Shown: positions 9,031 to 16,804, counted from the first letter of the stretch. The stretch: 44,896 nt of DNA from Bacteroidota bacterium (GCA_023251755.1 JAHEYF010000032.1:1-44896), one strand, 5' to 3'. Notes: generated by a model not told the origin, from the sequence alone. A program made the numbers and translations.

Positions 9031-9104
9031 GGGCCTATAGCTCATTCGGTTAGAGCAACTGACTCATAATCAGTAGGTGCCTGGTTCGATTCCAGGTGGG
9101 CCCA
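9031..9104 (+). tRNA. tRNA with CAT anticodon (elongator Met, or Ile2 if lysidine-modified)
   Basis: A complete cloverleaf. The acceptor arm pairs GGGCCTA (9031-9037) with TGGGCCC (9097-9103), with one G-U pair. The D-arm stem is GCTC/GAGC. The anticodon stem is ACTGA/TCAGT (9058-9062 with 9070-9074), with loop CTCATAA and anticodon CAT at 9065-9067. The T-arm stem is CCTGG/CCAGG with loop TTCGATT, and the discriminator is A. No CCA is encoded; the gene continues CAAAAC. The first pair is G-C, so it is not the formyl-initiator type. Elongator Met and Ile2 cannot be separated safely by eye. Confidence 0.93.
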
Positions 9105-9113
9105 CAAAACAGC

Positions 9114-9151
9114 AAAGAGAGTGAGAGGCGGGAGCGGAACACTCTCTTTTT
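9114..9151 (+). terminator. Rho-independent terminator after the tRNA
   Basis: A perfect 10-bp inverted repeat, AAAGAGAGTG (9114-9123) with CACTCTCTTT (9140-9149), closes a 16-nt G/A-rich loop and runs into a short T-run, 10 nt after the tRNA. Confidence 0.8.
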
Positions 9152-9224
9152 GCGTTTACTTACCTCAGAACTCACCTCACTCCTTAAAATAACAGAAAAT
9201 TTTATTCAATCAAATTGTTTTTAG

Positions 9225-9232
9225 TATCTTTG
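9225..9232 (+). promoter_or_regulatory. -7 promoter element for the predicted small RNA
   Basis: TATCTTTG matches TAnnTTTG exactly. A partial -33 element (TTTA at 9201-9204) lies 20 nt upstream. The start site expected a few bases downstream coincides with the 5' end of the long stem that begins at 9237. Confidence 0.6.
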
Positions 9233-9236
9233 TCTT

Positions 9237-9325
9237 AGCTAAAGAGTTTAGCGCTTACACATCTCATCCCATGATGGGTGATGCCAGTACTGGCACGGGG
9301 GCGTTTGGATTTTTTAGCTTTTTTT
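9237..9325 (+). ncRNA. Predicted structured small RNA convergent with the DUF3800 gene
   Basis: The two ends of this segment pair in a long closing stem: 9237-9251 with 9305-9319, then 9252-9254 with 9301-9303 after one bulged T at 9304. Five of the pairs are G-U (for example 9244 with 9312 and 9249 with 9307). On the opposite strand these would be C-A mismatches, so the RNA is on the plus strand. Inside are two hairpins. One is TCA(T)CCC / GGGTGA (9264-9281, loop ATGAT). The other is TGCCA-GTAC-TGGCA (9282-9295), whose core GCCAGTACTGGC is a perfect palindrome. A U-run (9319-9325) follows the closing stem like a terminator. Only promoter, fold and terminator support it; there is no conserved-sequence evidence. 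The 5' arm GCTAAA can also pair locally with TTTAGC at 9247-9252. Confidence 0.65.
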
Positions 9326-10010
9326 ATTCAGTTTCATAAAGGTTAATAACACTTGCGTATTTATTTTTTAAAGCCTCGAAGTATCTGCTTTCACCTTTTA
9401 ATAAATTACGTTGTACCGCCCACATTAAATAATCAATAATACTTAACTCGGGCATTTCGCTGCCTGGTACAATCTCTAAAGTGTATTTTATTTCCTTCTC
9501 TGAATTTAGAGCTTTTTTAACTGCATGCTCAAAGTGATGAATAGAATTATTACCACGCTTCGATAAATAAAGTTTGTAATCTATTGTACAATCTGTTAAC
9601 ACCTCTTTAAGTAAATGATGCAGTACATCAAAATAAAATTCAGTAGGATTGTTGTTGTGCTTCCGGTTAAATATATTTATGTGCTTTTTGGCGATAATAA
9701 TGTGTGCTTTAAAGCCGGGCAGGGCTCGTAACATTTCGAAAAATTTTGCTCTTATTTCAGGGTGGTCGGCACGGGCATGAACATACCATCCTTTTTTATT
9801 ATTTACCGAAGGAATAGAATTGTACATAGCATCGGCTTTAATGTTTTCAACAAACTTTACAACTGCTTTTCTTAATGCTCTGCGGTTATCAGTTTGAACC
9901 AATCCAATTATTAAATAAGGCTGAAACCCTTCTGTACCAATCAATAGTTTATTTCGATTTGCAAAGAAAAAAGGGTCTCCACTCTCATCTATAAGCAGGT
10001 ATGATTTCAT
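9324..10010 (-). CDS. DUF3800-family protein (predicted RNase H-like nuclease fold)
   Basis: A 228-residue protein. The N-terminal YLLIDESGDPFF gives the D-E-SGD motif that defines DUF3800. The middle GWYVHARADHPEIRAKFFEML fits the family's H-x-R and R-x2-F signature, and the C-terminal SIIDYLMWAVQR fits its second conserved Asp segment. The fold is generally predicted to be RNase H-like, so acidic residues such as D8, E9 and the C-terminal Asp would bind metal. Activity has not been settled for the family. The frame extends 33 nt further upstream, but the ATG at 10010 places the start directly before the conserved first strand. It lies between a tRNA and housekeeping genes and faces the predicted small RNA, whose 3' end touches the stop codon. 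Probably an accessory gene. Confidence 0.85.
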   Translation of the reverse strand: MKSYLLIDESGDPFFFANRNKLLIGTEGFQPYLIIGLVQTDNRRALRKAVVKFVENIKADAMYNSIPSVNNKKGWYVHARADHPEIRAKFFEMLRALPGFKAHIIIAKKHINIFNRKHNNNPTEFYFDVLHHLLKEVLTDCTIDYKLYLSKRGNNSIHHFEHAVKKALNSEKEIKYTLEIVPGSEMPELSIIDYLMWAVQRNLLKGESRYFEALKNKYASVINLYETE

Positions 10011-10096
10011 AAAACAAATGTGCAATTTTCTTATCTTTATCACAACAAATTATCCATGACAAATTAGCGACCCCTATTAAAAAACAAACACGAGTT

Positions 10097-10573
10097 ATGC
10101 AAAATCAAATAACCTTTCAGTTTATAAGTGAACCTGGTGATGTAAATTACGGCGGAAAAGTACATGGTGGTGCGGTGATGAAATGGATAGATCAAACGGC
10201 TTATGCCTGCGCCACCTCATGGGCAGAGGGTTACTGTGTTACTTTATATGTGGGGGGCATCCGTTTTTTTAAACCCATACACATTGGCGACCTGGTTAAA
10301 ATTGTTGCACGGGTGATATACACTGGCAATACCAGCATACACATTTCATGCGATGTTTTTTCAAGAAAAATAACCGAACATAAATTTATTAAAACCACCC
10401 ATTGCGTAATTGTGTTTGTGGCTGTGAATGAAAAGGGTGAATCAAAACCATCAAAAAAATGGGAACCGCACACCGACCATGAAATTGCCCTCGAAAAATA
10501 CGCTATACGCTTGATGGAACTTAGAAAAGGTATAGAACAGGAAATGAAACCCTTTTTGGAAAATTATTTCTGA
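10097..10573 (+). CDS. Acyl-CoA thioesterase, hotdog fold (YciA/BFIT group)
   Basis: Hydrolyses acyl-CoA to fatty acid and CoA in the cytoplasm. The 158-residue single hotdog domain shows the helix GGKVHGGAVMKWIDQTAYACA, in which Asp acts in catalysis, and the following strands VTLYVGGIRFFKPIHIGDLVKIVARV and SIHISCDVFSR typical of the group. The C-terminal extension is short and charged. A promoter-like TATCTTTA lies at 10032-10039 upstream. The gene is divergent from the DUF3800 gene and ends at a hairpin shared with the next minus-strand gene. Acyl chain preference cannot be inferred. Confidence 0.92.
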   Translation: MQNQITFQFISEPGDVNYGGKVHGGAVMKWIDQTAYACATSWAEGYCVTLYVGGIRFFKPIHIGDLVKIVARVIYTGNTSIHISCDVFSRKITEHKFIKTTHCVIVFVAVNEKGESKPSKKWEPHTDHEIALEKYAIRLMELRKGIEQEMKPFLENYF

Positions 10574-10604
10574 GCTTACCTTGTGTAACAGAGTCTATCA
10601 TTAT

Positions 10605-10638
10605 TAAAACCGGGATAGATCTATAGGGACCGGTTTTT
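10605..10638. terminator. Bidirectional terminator between the thioesterase and the small membrane protein
   Basis: AAAACCGG (10606-10613) pairs with CCGGTTTT (10630-10637), with T-runs on both strands. The loop itself contains the palindrome ATAGATCTAT (10615-10624). It overlaps the last codons of the minus-strand gene. Confidence 0.65.
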
Positions 10639-10791
10639 ATTAAAAGTTTTGCCGACATCAATCTTATTAAAATCTATACCCGAACAAGCGCCTTCGCATT
10701 TGGCGCATTGTTTTTTGTTTTTTGCAAAAGCCCTGTAGAGCAGGTAAGCAACTGCTAAAAACAAAACGATATAGATGGTAATTTCCTGCAT
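10621..10791 (-). CDS. Small single-span membrane protein with Cys cluster (FeoB-associated type)
   Basis: A 56-residue product if started at the ATG at 10791, which places the membrane helix (ITIYIVLFLAVAYLLYRAF) at the very N-terminus. The helix is followed by NKKQCAKCEGACSG, with three closely spaced cysteines, and a lysine-rich tail. This layout matches the small FeoB-associated Cys-rich proteins of Bacteroidota, although no feoB is next to it here. An upstream in-frame ATG at 10833 would add 14 unlikely residues. The function, perhaps metal handling at the inner membrane, is inferred only from the layout. Confidence 0.65.
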   Translation of the reverse strand: MQEITIYIVLFLAVAYLLYRAFAKNKKQCAKCEGACSGIDFNKIDVGKTFNKNRSL

Positions 10792-10883
10792 TGTTGTTGT
10801 ATTAATTTTGCCACGAATACACGAATAAATCATCTATTAACTGATTAACTATTCGCTATCCGAAATCAACTAAGAACTTTGAA

Positions 10884-11933
10884 CTAAGAGCTACTCTGCG
10901 TATACTTTTTCAATTCATTTTCCAGACTTTTTATCCTGTCCGTAAGTTTTTGGAAGCTTCTGAAATACACATAACTACGTCTGAACTCGCCAATGGGAAA
11001 GGCCGGTGAGCCCTGTACAATTTCCCCTTCTTTGTCTATGTTGGAGGCAACACCCGATTGTCCGGCTATTTTTACACCATCGGCCACTTTAAGATGTCCG
11101 ATAACACCTGCCTGACCACCCACCATTACATTTTTACCTATTTTGGTAGAGCCTGCAATAAATGCACCGCCTGCCATTACGGTGTTCTCCCCTACTTCAA
11201 CGTTGTGCGCTATCTGAATCAGGTTGTCTAATTTTACCCCTTTGCGAATAATGGTGGAACCCATTGTAGCCCTGTCGATAGAAGTATTGGAGCCAATCTC
11301 CACATGGTCTTCAATAACAACATTGCCAATTTGCGGAACTTTTTTATAATTGTTATCCGAATTGGGCGCAAAGCCAAAACCGTCGCTTCCTACAACACTG
11401 CTGGCGTGTATGGTGCAATCGTTTCCGATTATGCAATCGTAATAAATTTTTACCCCCGAATATAAAACCGTGTTGTCACCAATCACCGCGTTATCACCAA
11501 TGTAACAATGCGGGTATATTTTTACCTTGTTGCCCATCTTTACATTTTCGCCGATATAAGCAAAAGCACCAATATAACAATCGCTACCGTACTTAGCTGT
11601 AGGCGATACAAATGAAGGTTGTTCAACACCGGTTTTGTTTTGTTTCATCTGCGAATAAACCTCCAGCAATTGTGCAAAACTACCGTAAGCATCGGCTACA
11701 CGGATAAGGGTGCAGGTTGACTTTACCGGTTTATCGAGTACGAGGCTGTTGTTTACAATAACTATTGAGGCATCCGTTTCATAAATAAACGGTGTATAAA
11801 GCGGATTGGCCAAAAAGGATAGCGTTCCGGGTTTCCCTTCTTCAATTTTCGAAAGGTTTGAAACTGTAGCCTTATCATCCCCTTCAACCGTTCCGGTTAA
11901 TAAAGCTGCTATTTGTTGGGCTGTAAATTTCAT
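10884..11933 (-). CDS. lpxD: UDP-3-O-acylglucosamine N-acyltransferase
   Basis: Third step of lipid A synthesis: transfer of a 3-hydroxyacyl chain from ACP to the 2-amino group of UDP-3-O-acylglucosamine. The 349-residue protein has the N-terminal uridine-binding domain (residues 1-100, with [24 protein letters not shown]). A left-handed beta-helix of hexapeptide repeats follows from about 110 ([20 protein letters not shown] and so on), including the catalytic-site segment [18 protein letters not shown] with His. The C-terminal part is a helical coiled tail. Length agrees with the family (about 340). It lies 17 nt downstream of terC on the same strand and is probably co-transcribed with it. 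Shows that the cell makes LPS-type outer membrane. Confidence 0.97.
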   Translation of the reverse strand: MKFTAQQIAALLTGTVEGDDKATVSNLSKIEEGKPGTLSFLANPLYTPFIYETDASIVIVNNSLVLDKPVKSTCTLIRVADAYGSFAQLLEVYSQMKQNKTGVEQPSFVSPTAKYGSDCYIGAFAYIGENVKMGNKVKIYPHCYIGDNAVIGDNTVLYSGVKIYYDCIIGNDCTIHASSVVGSDGFGFAPNSDNNYKKVPQIGNVVIEDHVEIGSNTSIDRATMGSTIIRKGVKLDNLIQIAHNVEVGENTVMAGGAFIAGSTKIGKNVMVGGQAGVIGHLKVADGVKIAGQSGVASNIDKEGEIVQGSPAFPIGEFRRSYVYFRSFQKLTDRIKSLENELKKYTQSSS

Positions 11934-11950
11934 GAACCTTGATTGTTTTG

Positions 11951-12757
11951 CTAAGAATTGTGATGTTTCTCCTCATGAATTTTTTCCTGTATTTCATGGA
12001 TCTCTTTTCCCTTTTTCCTTCTTACACGTTTTTCCCACAGGTTAAGGGCTTCTACCATTAATGAAAAGCCCAAGGCTACATATATATAGGATTTAGGAAC
12101 TTCTTCGATACCGATTAAATCTTTACAGGCCTCTGCAATTAACACAAAACCAATTACTAATAAGAAGGCCAGGGCCAGCATTTTTATACGCGGGTTCTGG
12201 TTGATAAATTCGCTCACAACACCCGAAAACAGGATCATTATTATCATTGATATAACTACAGCACCCGCCATAATAAACAGGTTGTTGGATATGGCAACGG
12301 CTGTTAAAATCGAATCGAAAGAAAAAACGATGTCAATAATAACAATCTGGAAAATAATTGAATTCAGGCTCACTTTCCTTTGTTTTGAGCTTAGTTCGGC
12401 CTCATGCCCTTTTATTTTTTCAATAATTTCTTCGATCGTTTTATACACTAAGAATATACCTCCGGCCAATAAAATCAAATCGCGACCGGTTATGCCCCAA
12501 TGCCCCAGGTGGAACAAAGGTTCTTTTAAACTGATGATCCAGTTGATTCCAAAAAGTAAAACAATCCGAATGCCCAGCGCCAGCAATAAACCAATGGTCC
12601 TGGCCTTGCCCTTTTGTTCCCTTGGCAATTTATCGGCTGTAATGGATATAAATATAATATTATCAATACCAAGCACCACTTCCAATAAAGACAGGGTTAA
12701 AATACTAATCAATCCTTCAGCACTAAATACCCCGTGCAACATCTCAGAATACGTCAT
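11951..12757 (-). CDS. TerC-family integral membrane protein
   Basis: A 268-residue polytopic membrane protein of the TerC/Alx family, linked in other bacteria to manganese export and metal-stress tolerance. The first conserved helix [24 protein letters not shown] carries the characteristic E-x3-G-x-DN metal motif. A second copy of the pattern is [20 protein letters not shown]. About seven hydrophobic helices are visible, with a charged loop [15 protein letters not shown] in the middle and a His/Lys-rich tail. The -7-like element TATTTTTG (minus strand, 12774-12781) lies just upstream of the ATG at 12757. First gene of the terC-lpxD pair. Confidence 0.92.
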   Translation of the reverse strand: MTYSEMLHGVFSAEGLISILTLSLLEVVLGIDNIIFISITADKLPREQKGKARTIGLLLALGIRIVLLFGINWIISLKEPLFHLGHWGITGRDLILLAGGIFLVYKTIEEIIEKIKGHEAELSSKQRKVSLNSIIFQIVIIDIVFSFDSILTAVAISNNLFIMAGAVVISMIIMILFSGVVSEFINQNPRIKMLALAFLLVIGFVLIAEACKDLIGIEEVPKSYIYVALGFSLMVEALNLWEKRVRRKKGKEIHEIQEKIHEEKHHNS

Positions 12758-12855
12758 AAAATTTTAATTTCAACAAAAATACTAATTATTTAAAGATTCG
12801 TTTAATTTTTTTCTTATTGAAAATCAACAGTATAGGAATTTTTAACAACTTAACA

Positions 12856-12899
12856 TAGTATTATGTGTTGCATAGTACTAAATAATTAACTTATCTTTG
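12856..12899 (+). promoter_or_regulatory. Promoter and operator-like inverted repeat of the PadR/PspC operon
   Basis: An inverted repeat TAGTATTATG (12856-12865) / CATAGTACTA (12871-12880), 9 of 10 positions matching around spacer TGTTG, sits on the -33 region. A consensus -7 element TATCTTTG lies at 12892-12899. A second small palindrome, AATAGCTATT, lies at 12911-12920. The position suggests autoregulation by the PadR protein encoded in the operon. Confidence 0.6.
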
Positions 12900-12946
12900 T
12901 ATAGCAAATTAATAGCTATTACATATAACTTAAAGAAAATACAATC

Positions 12947-13285
12947 ATGAAAAAATTAAAAAATCAAATCACTTTCGCAGCATTATTGATGCTGTTGAGT
13001 ACAACGGCCTTGTCGGCAAAAACGGAAACCGGAGCAAGCACATTGCCTGCTGTAAATATCAGGGAACGCATTCAATTGCCTGAGAGTTTGAAGAAATCGG
13101 GTTTCAATGAAAAAGTAAAAGTTGTGTTTACTGTGAACGAACAGGGAAATGTAAACCATGCAATTGCCGCAACTACAAATCCCGAATTAAAGAAAAACAT
13201 AGAAAAACAATTTTTAGCTTTAACGCTGAATGGCTTAAAAGCCAATGTGGCCAATAGTATAGTAATCAGTTTTATCGTTTATTAA
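12947..13285 (+). CDS. Small secreted protein with TonB-C-like domain
   Basis: A 112-residue protein with a clear signal peptide (MKKLKNQITFAALLMLLSTT, cleavage after ALSA near residue 24). The mature part, FNEKVKVVFTVNEQGNVNHAIAATTN to the final SIVISFIVY, follows the strand-helix-strand order of TonB C-terminal domains (KVKVxFxVxxxGxV pattern), but it lacks a membrane anchor and proline region. It is probably a periplasmic protein. It is the first gene of a plus-strand operon, 14 nt before the PadR regulator and under the operator-like repeat at 12856. Its role is unknown; it may act with the PspC-type membrane protein in the same operon. Confidence 0.7.
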   Translation: MKKLKNQITFAALLMLLSTTALSAKTETGASTLPAVNIRERIQLPESLKKSGFNEKVKVVFTVNEQGNVNHAIAATTNPELKKNIEKQFLALTLNGLKANVANSIVISFIVY

Positions 13286-13299
13286 TAAAATCACAAGCA

Positions 13300-13641
13300 A
13301 TGAATACAGAGAACACAAAAGCGCAGATGCGAAAAGGAGTACTGGAGCTTTGTATTCTTTCTATTTTATCAAAAGGCGACGCTTATCCAACTGAGATTAT
13401 TGATAAACTGAAAGAAACAAAATTGGTGGTTGTAGAGGGCACACTTTATCCACTGTTAACAAGGCTCAAAAATATGGGTTTATTGAATTACCGCTGGGAA
13501 GAATCTAACTCAGGCCCTCCGCGAAAATATTATCGTTTAACCGAAATCGGGGAGCAGTTTCTGAAAGACCTGCAGGTTTCCTGGCTCGAGCTGGTAGACG
13601 CGGTAAATAAAACCATTCATCAATCAACAACAACTGAATAA
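13300..13641 (+). CDS. PadR-family transcriptional regulator
   Basis: A 113-residue winged-helix DNA-binding protein. The order is typical of PadR: KAQMRKGVLELCILSILSKGDAYPTEI (helices 1-2), then LVVVEGTLYPLLTRLKNMGLL (recognition helix and wing entry), then WEESNSGPPRKYYRLTEIGEQFL (wing and helix 4), and a short C-terminal dimerisation helix ending in NKTIHQ. This short form belongs to the PadR-s1 subgroup, often placed before PspC-domain genes in Bacteroidota. It probably represses its own operon by binding the inverted repeat at 12856-12880. The inducer is unknown. Confidence 0.93.
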   Translation: MNTENTKAQMRKGVLELCILSILSKGDAYPTEIIDKLKETKLVVVEGTLYPLLTRLKNMGLLNYRWEESNSGPPRKYYRLTEIGEQFLKDLQVSWLELVDAVNKTIHQSTTTE

Positions 13642-13678
13642 AATTACAGAAAATAATAAAAACTAATTTTCCATTCCA

Positions 13679-15415
13679 ATGAACAAAACAGTAACCATCA
13701 ATATAAGCGGCATCATTTTCCATATTGAAGAAGATGCGTACGAGAAATTGAGCAAATACCTTTTAACCATCAGGGGGTATTTCAGCACTGCCGAAGGGCG
13801 CGATGAAATTATGTCGGACATCGAGGCGCGTATAGCCGAACTGTTAAAAGCCAAAACCAACGCCAATAAACAGGTTGTTGTTATGACTGATGTAGATGAT
13901 GTAATAGGTATAATGGGCAAACCCGAAGATTTTGGTGGCACCGAAAATGAACAGGCCCATTATCAACAGAAGGATGAAGAAATCAATTACGAACAGGTGA
14001 AAAAGACCAGAAGGGTGTTCAGGGACGGGGAAAACAAAGTTGTTGGAGGCGTTTGTTCGGGCATAGCAGCCTATTTCGACCTGGACCCCCTGTGGATACG
14101 TTTAGCCCTGGTTGCCATGTTCTTTGGTTTTGGATCTGGTATTATTCTTTACTTAGTGCTGTGGATCATCATTCCTGAAGCCAGAACAACTACCGAAAAG
14201 TTAGAGATGCGGGGGGAAAAAGTAGACATCAACAACATCAGTAAAACTGTAAAGGAAGACGCAGAAAATTTTAAAACCAGGGTAAAAGACTTTGGGAATG
14301 AAGCCAAAGCTACTTTTAAACAACGCGATTATACCAACCGCTTTGTAGATTTGGTGCACGATATTTTTTCGGGTATAGGCAACGTGCTGAAAAAAATAAT
14401 TGGTGTAATCCTGATTTTTATAGCCATTTTACTCACCATTCTTTTAGTAGGTAGTTTATTCGGCGTAACCACTATCGATCATTCCGATGTAAGGGAATTA
14501 ATAAACACCGTGTTTATTGACCCTTCACAAAAAACCTGGCTCATACTCGGAAGTGTATTCCTCATTGGTATTCCTGCGCTTATGATGATGTACAAGGGAA
14601 TAAAGCTGTTGTTTAATTTTAAATACTACAACCGCTGGTTAAATATGACGGCAGGTATTTTATGGCTGTTCGGATTAATACTTTGTTTTTATGTAGGCAT
14701 TAGCATTGGTTCAGAATTTTCAGCCGATGGCCGTGCAAAAAGTGATTATACCCTCCAACAACCTATGGGCGATACCCTGATTTTAAAATTAAATACTTCA
14801 GAAAAATATGAAGAAGACAGTTATTACAGAACAGGCCACCGCAAGCACCTTCGTTTAAACGACAATCCTTTCGACTGGATGGTGGTTGAAAAAAACAGTC
14901 AGAAATTAGTGGTTGGTTTTCCAAAATTAGACATCGTTCCATCTGAAACAGACAGTTTTGAATTGTATATTATTAAATCGTCTCATGGTGTTGACCGGAA
15001 AGAAGCCACAGAAAGGGCCAAACGAATAGAGTACCAGTTGGTGCAAAAAGATTCTATGCTTGTATTCAATAACTTTTTCACAACAAGTATGGCTGAGAAA
15101 TGGCGCGGCCAGGAGGTGGAAATATTACTGAAAGTCCCTAAAAATAAGGTTATTTATTTAGATAAAAGTCTGCTTGGTTTTATTTATGATATTGAAAATG
15201 TGACCGACGAATACGATGGTGATATGCTTGGAAGAAGATGGATAATGACGGCCAAAGGCTTAAAATGTATTGATTGCGCAGGACTGGGGCAAAGCCATGA
15301 CGATGATTTCCCCATTCCTTCAGTACCGCCTGAACCTCCAAAACCAACTTCGTCGATCGATTATCAAAATAAATTTCAGTTGTTTTTTGTTCAGGGTCAG
15401 CACTTGTTTCTTTAG
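13679..15415 (+). CDS. PspC-domain multispan membrane protein
   Basis: A 578-residue protein. It begins with a soluble N-terminal region of about 100 residues (MNKTVTINISGIIFHIEEDAYEKL), which is conserved before PspC domains in this phylum. The PspC domain follows at about 113-165 (RVFRDGENKVVGGVCSGIAAYF, then DPLWIRLALVAMFF). Three or more further helices lie in about 235-355 (IGVILIFIAILLTILLVG, WLILGSVFLIGIPALMMMY, ILWLFGLILCFYVGI). A C-terminal extracytoplasmic beta-rich region carries a CxxC (CIDC). PspC proteins take part in envelope-stress signalling. It is the last gene of the PadR operon, 37 nt after the regulator. The proline-rich end (PSVPPEPPKP) followed by a hydrophobic tail is unusual. 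Confidence 0.88.
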   Translation: MNKTVTINISGIIFHIEEDAYEKLSKYLLTIRGYFSTAEGRDEIMSDIEARIAELLKAKTNANKQVVVMTDVDDVIGIMGKPEDFGGTENEQAHYQQKDEEINYEQVKKTRRVFRDGENKVVGGVCSGIAAYFDLDPLWIRLALVAMFFGFGSGIILYLVLWIIIPEARTTTEKLEMRGEKVDINNISKTVKEDAENFKTRVKDFGNEAKATFKQRDYTNRFVDLVHDIFSGIGNVLKKIIGVILIFIAILLTILLVGSLFGVTTIDHSDVRELINTVFIDPSQKTWLILGSVFLIGIPALMMMYKGIKLLFNFKYYNRWLNMTAGILWLFGLILCFYVGISIGSEFSADGRAKSDYTLQQPMGDTLILKLNTSEKYEEDSYYRTGHRKHLRLNDNPFDWMVVEKNSQKLVVGFPKLDIVPSETDSFELYIIKSSHGVDRKEATERAKRIEYQLVQKDSMLVFNNFFTTSMAEKWRGQEVEILLKVPKNKVIYLDKSLLGFIYDIENVTDEYDGDMLGRRWIMTAKGLKCIDCAGLGQSHDDDFPIPSVPPEPPKPTSSIDYQNKFQLFFVQGQHLFL

Positions 15416-15515
15416 GTAATCGTTCTTCCGTTTAATAGTTTATGCGTTCTTTTGTTCATCCCTTTAGCCATTAACAGAGCTATTGAACGAATAAACGAAA
15501 GAACTTATAAAAGAA
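15416..15515. repeat. Convergent spacer with GAACGAATAAAC repeat
   Basis: Contains CTATTGAACGAATAAAC (15480-15496), identical to 7522-7538. Imperfect inverted copies (GTTCTTCCGTTTAATAG, GCGTTCTTTTGTTCAT) lie to its left. It separates two convergent genes, so it may form a terminator hairpin. Confidence 0.5.
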
Positions 15516-16157
15516 CTAAACATCAAACGAATCGATAAGGCTGTTGGAGTAAAACTCTTTAACAAGGTGCTCGTGGTTTTTTTCGGGACCTTTAACAGAG
15601 TAACTTAATATGACTATATCATTGCTTCGTTTTGCATGATTAATACATTTGGCCCTTACTTTATGGTGAATAAAAACAGCGTTCAGTTCGTCGATTTTTG
15701 AAGCCTGGTTTCCAACAATGGTTATTCTATATACACGGTAAACATTGCTTTTATCAATGATGTTTTGAAACCAGCTGAAACCTAAAAGTACAGCCAGTAC
15801 AATAACTAAAGAAACAACTGCAAATTCGTAACTACCAATACCAATAGACATTCCTATAGCAGCCGATATCCATATAACGGCTGCTGTAGTGAGGCCTTTA
15901 ACAAAATTACCTTCCTTAAAAATAGCACCGGCGCCAATAAAACCAACCCCGGTAACAATATTGGACGCTACACGGGCCGGGTCCCTGTCGCCACCCATAA
16001 TACAGGAAACTATGGTAAACAGGGTAGACCCTACCATGATTAAAATAACTGTTCTGAACCCCGCTGCCTTGGTTTTGTATTCGCGCTCAGCGCCTAATAT
16101 GGCGCCCATAACAAGAGCCACAATAAGTTTAACAACATCCTGTGAAATATAATCCAT
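15516..16157 (-). CDS. MgtC/SapB-family membrane protein
   Basis: A 213-residue protein. The N-terminal membrane part shows the family signature: VKLIVALVMGAILGAEREYKTKAAGFRTVILIMVGSTLFTIVS, then DPARVASNIVTGVGFIGAGAIFKEG, then VKGLTTAAVIWISAAIGMSIG. About five helices are present. The last 70 residues form a soluble ACT-like domain (YRITIVGNQASKIDELNAVF). MgtC relatives modulate magnesium or phosphate homeostasis and acid tolerance; a transport role is not established. Convergent with the PspC gene. Monocistronic by context. Confidence 0.92.
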   Translation of the reverse strand: MDYISQDVVKLIVALVMGAILGAEREYKTKAAGFRTVILIMVGSTLFTIVSCIMGGDRDPARVASNIVTGVGFIGAGAIFKEGNFVKGLTTAAVIWISAAIGMSIGIGSYEFAVVSLVIVLAVLLGFSWFQNIIDKSNVYRVYRITIVGNQASKIDELNAVFIHHKVRAKCINHAKRSNDIVILSYSVKGPEKNHEHLVKEFYSNSLIDSFDV

Positions 16158-16392
16158 GTAATGAGTCTGATTTTTTATATTCTAAACTTAGATAAAAAAA
16201 ACAGGGATAAAATAACTCCCCTTGTTTGTTATAAACAGGATTCATGTGAATAACCTGTAAGATTCACAAAAAAATACTTTAATTTTGATCAATAAACTGT
16301 GTCAGGCGCCAGTATACCCTCAAAAAAACACCTGACACCTAATTTGTCATTAAAATTTATTAACTTGTCGTATAAATTAGTAGTTTCGTCTT
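16158..16392. other. Divergent spacer with GTGTCAGG inverted repeat
   Basis: An inverted repeat GTGTCAGG (16299-16306) / CCTGACAC (16331-16338) encloses 24 nt. An imperfect repeat built on ACAGGATTCA / TGAATAACCTGT lies near 16236-16258. No gene is seen. It holds the promoters of the two divergent genes; TAGTTTCG near 16380 is a weak -7 candidate for the STAS-like gene. Confidence 0.4.
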
Positions 16393-16794
16393 ATGAATTT
16401 TTCAAAAAATATTGTTCTGCCCTTTGCCGAATTGATGGTTTTTGAAGAAAATATTATTTGTATTAAAGTTACAAGAGCAGGGGAAGTAGACGAAACCATG
16501 GCTGTGCAACTGGTGCAGGCAGTTGTGCAATTAGCCAACAACAAACGGCATGCCTTGTTGTATGATTTAAACAATCAGAACATAATGCTGAGCAGTCTTG
16601 CGAAGAATATTGCAGGGCCCCGCAGTTACGAGAAAGACGGCTTATTTGCCCGCGCATTGGTGGTGTACAATTTATCGAATAAGTTAGAGATGAACCACTT
16701 TTTGAAGTATTCCAAACCCGCTACTCCTACCGAAATTTTTTCGAATTTTACTGATGCCATAACCTGGATAAAGAGTATTGAATTCGGAGCTTAG
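16393..16794 (+). CDS. STAS / SpoIIAA-like small protein
   Basis: A 133-residue soluble protein with no signal peptide. It shows an alternating strand-helix pattern: ELMVFEENIICIKVTRAGEV (strands), MAVQLVQAVVQLANN (helix), HALLYDLNNQNIMLS (strand with a D-N turn), then helices to the end (PATPTEIFSNFTDAITWIKS). This order resembles the SpoIIAA-like/STAS proteins of Bacteroidota, whose members typically bear a local strand DLN or DLR and a C-terminal helix with an A-x-x-W-I/L pattern. No binding partner is nearby. The assignment rests on pattern only. Convergent with gapA. Confidence 0.6.
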   Translation: MNFSKNIVLPFAELMVFEENIICIKVTRAGEVDETMAVQLVQAVVQLANNKRHALLYDLNNQNIMLSSLAKNIAGPRSYEKDGLFARALVVYNLSNKLEMNHFLKYSKPATPTEIFSNFTDAITWIKSIEFGA

Positions 16795-16804
16795 TTTAGT
16801 GTTC

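Noticed and set aside
9031-10043. Integrated element at the tRNA (attachment site, integrase)
   Set aside because: No integrase and no repeat of the tRNA 3' end is found downstream in the window; only the accessory nature of the DUF3800 module is suggested.
12201-12767. 188-codon plus-strand frame
   Set aside because: Antisense shadow of terC, whose protein is clearly conserved on the minus strand.
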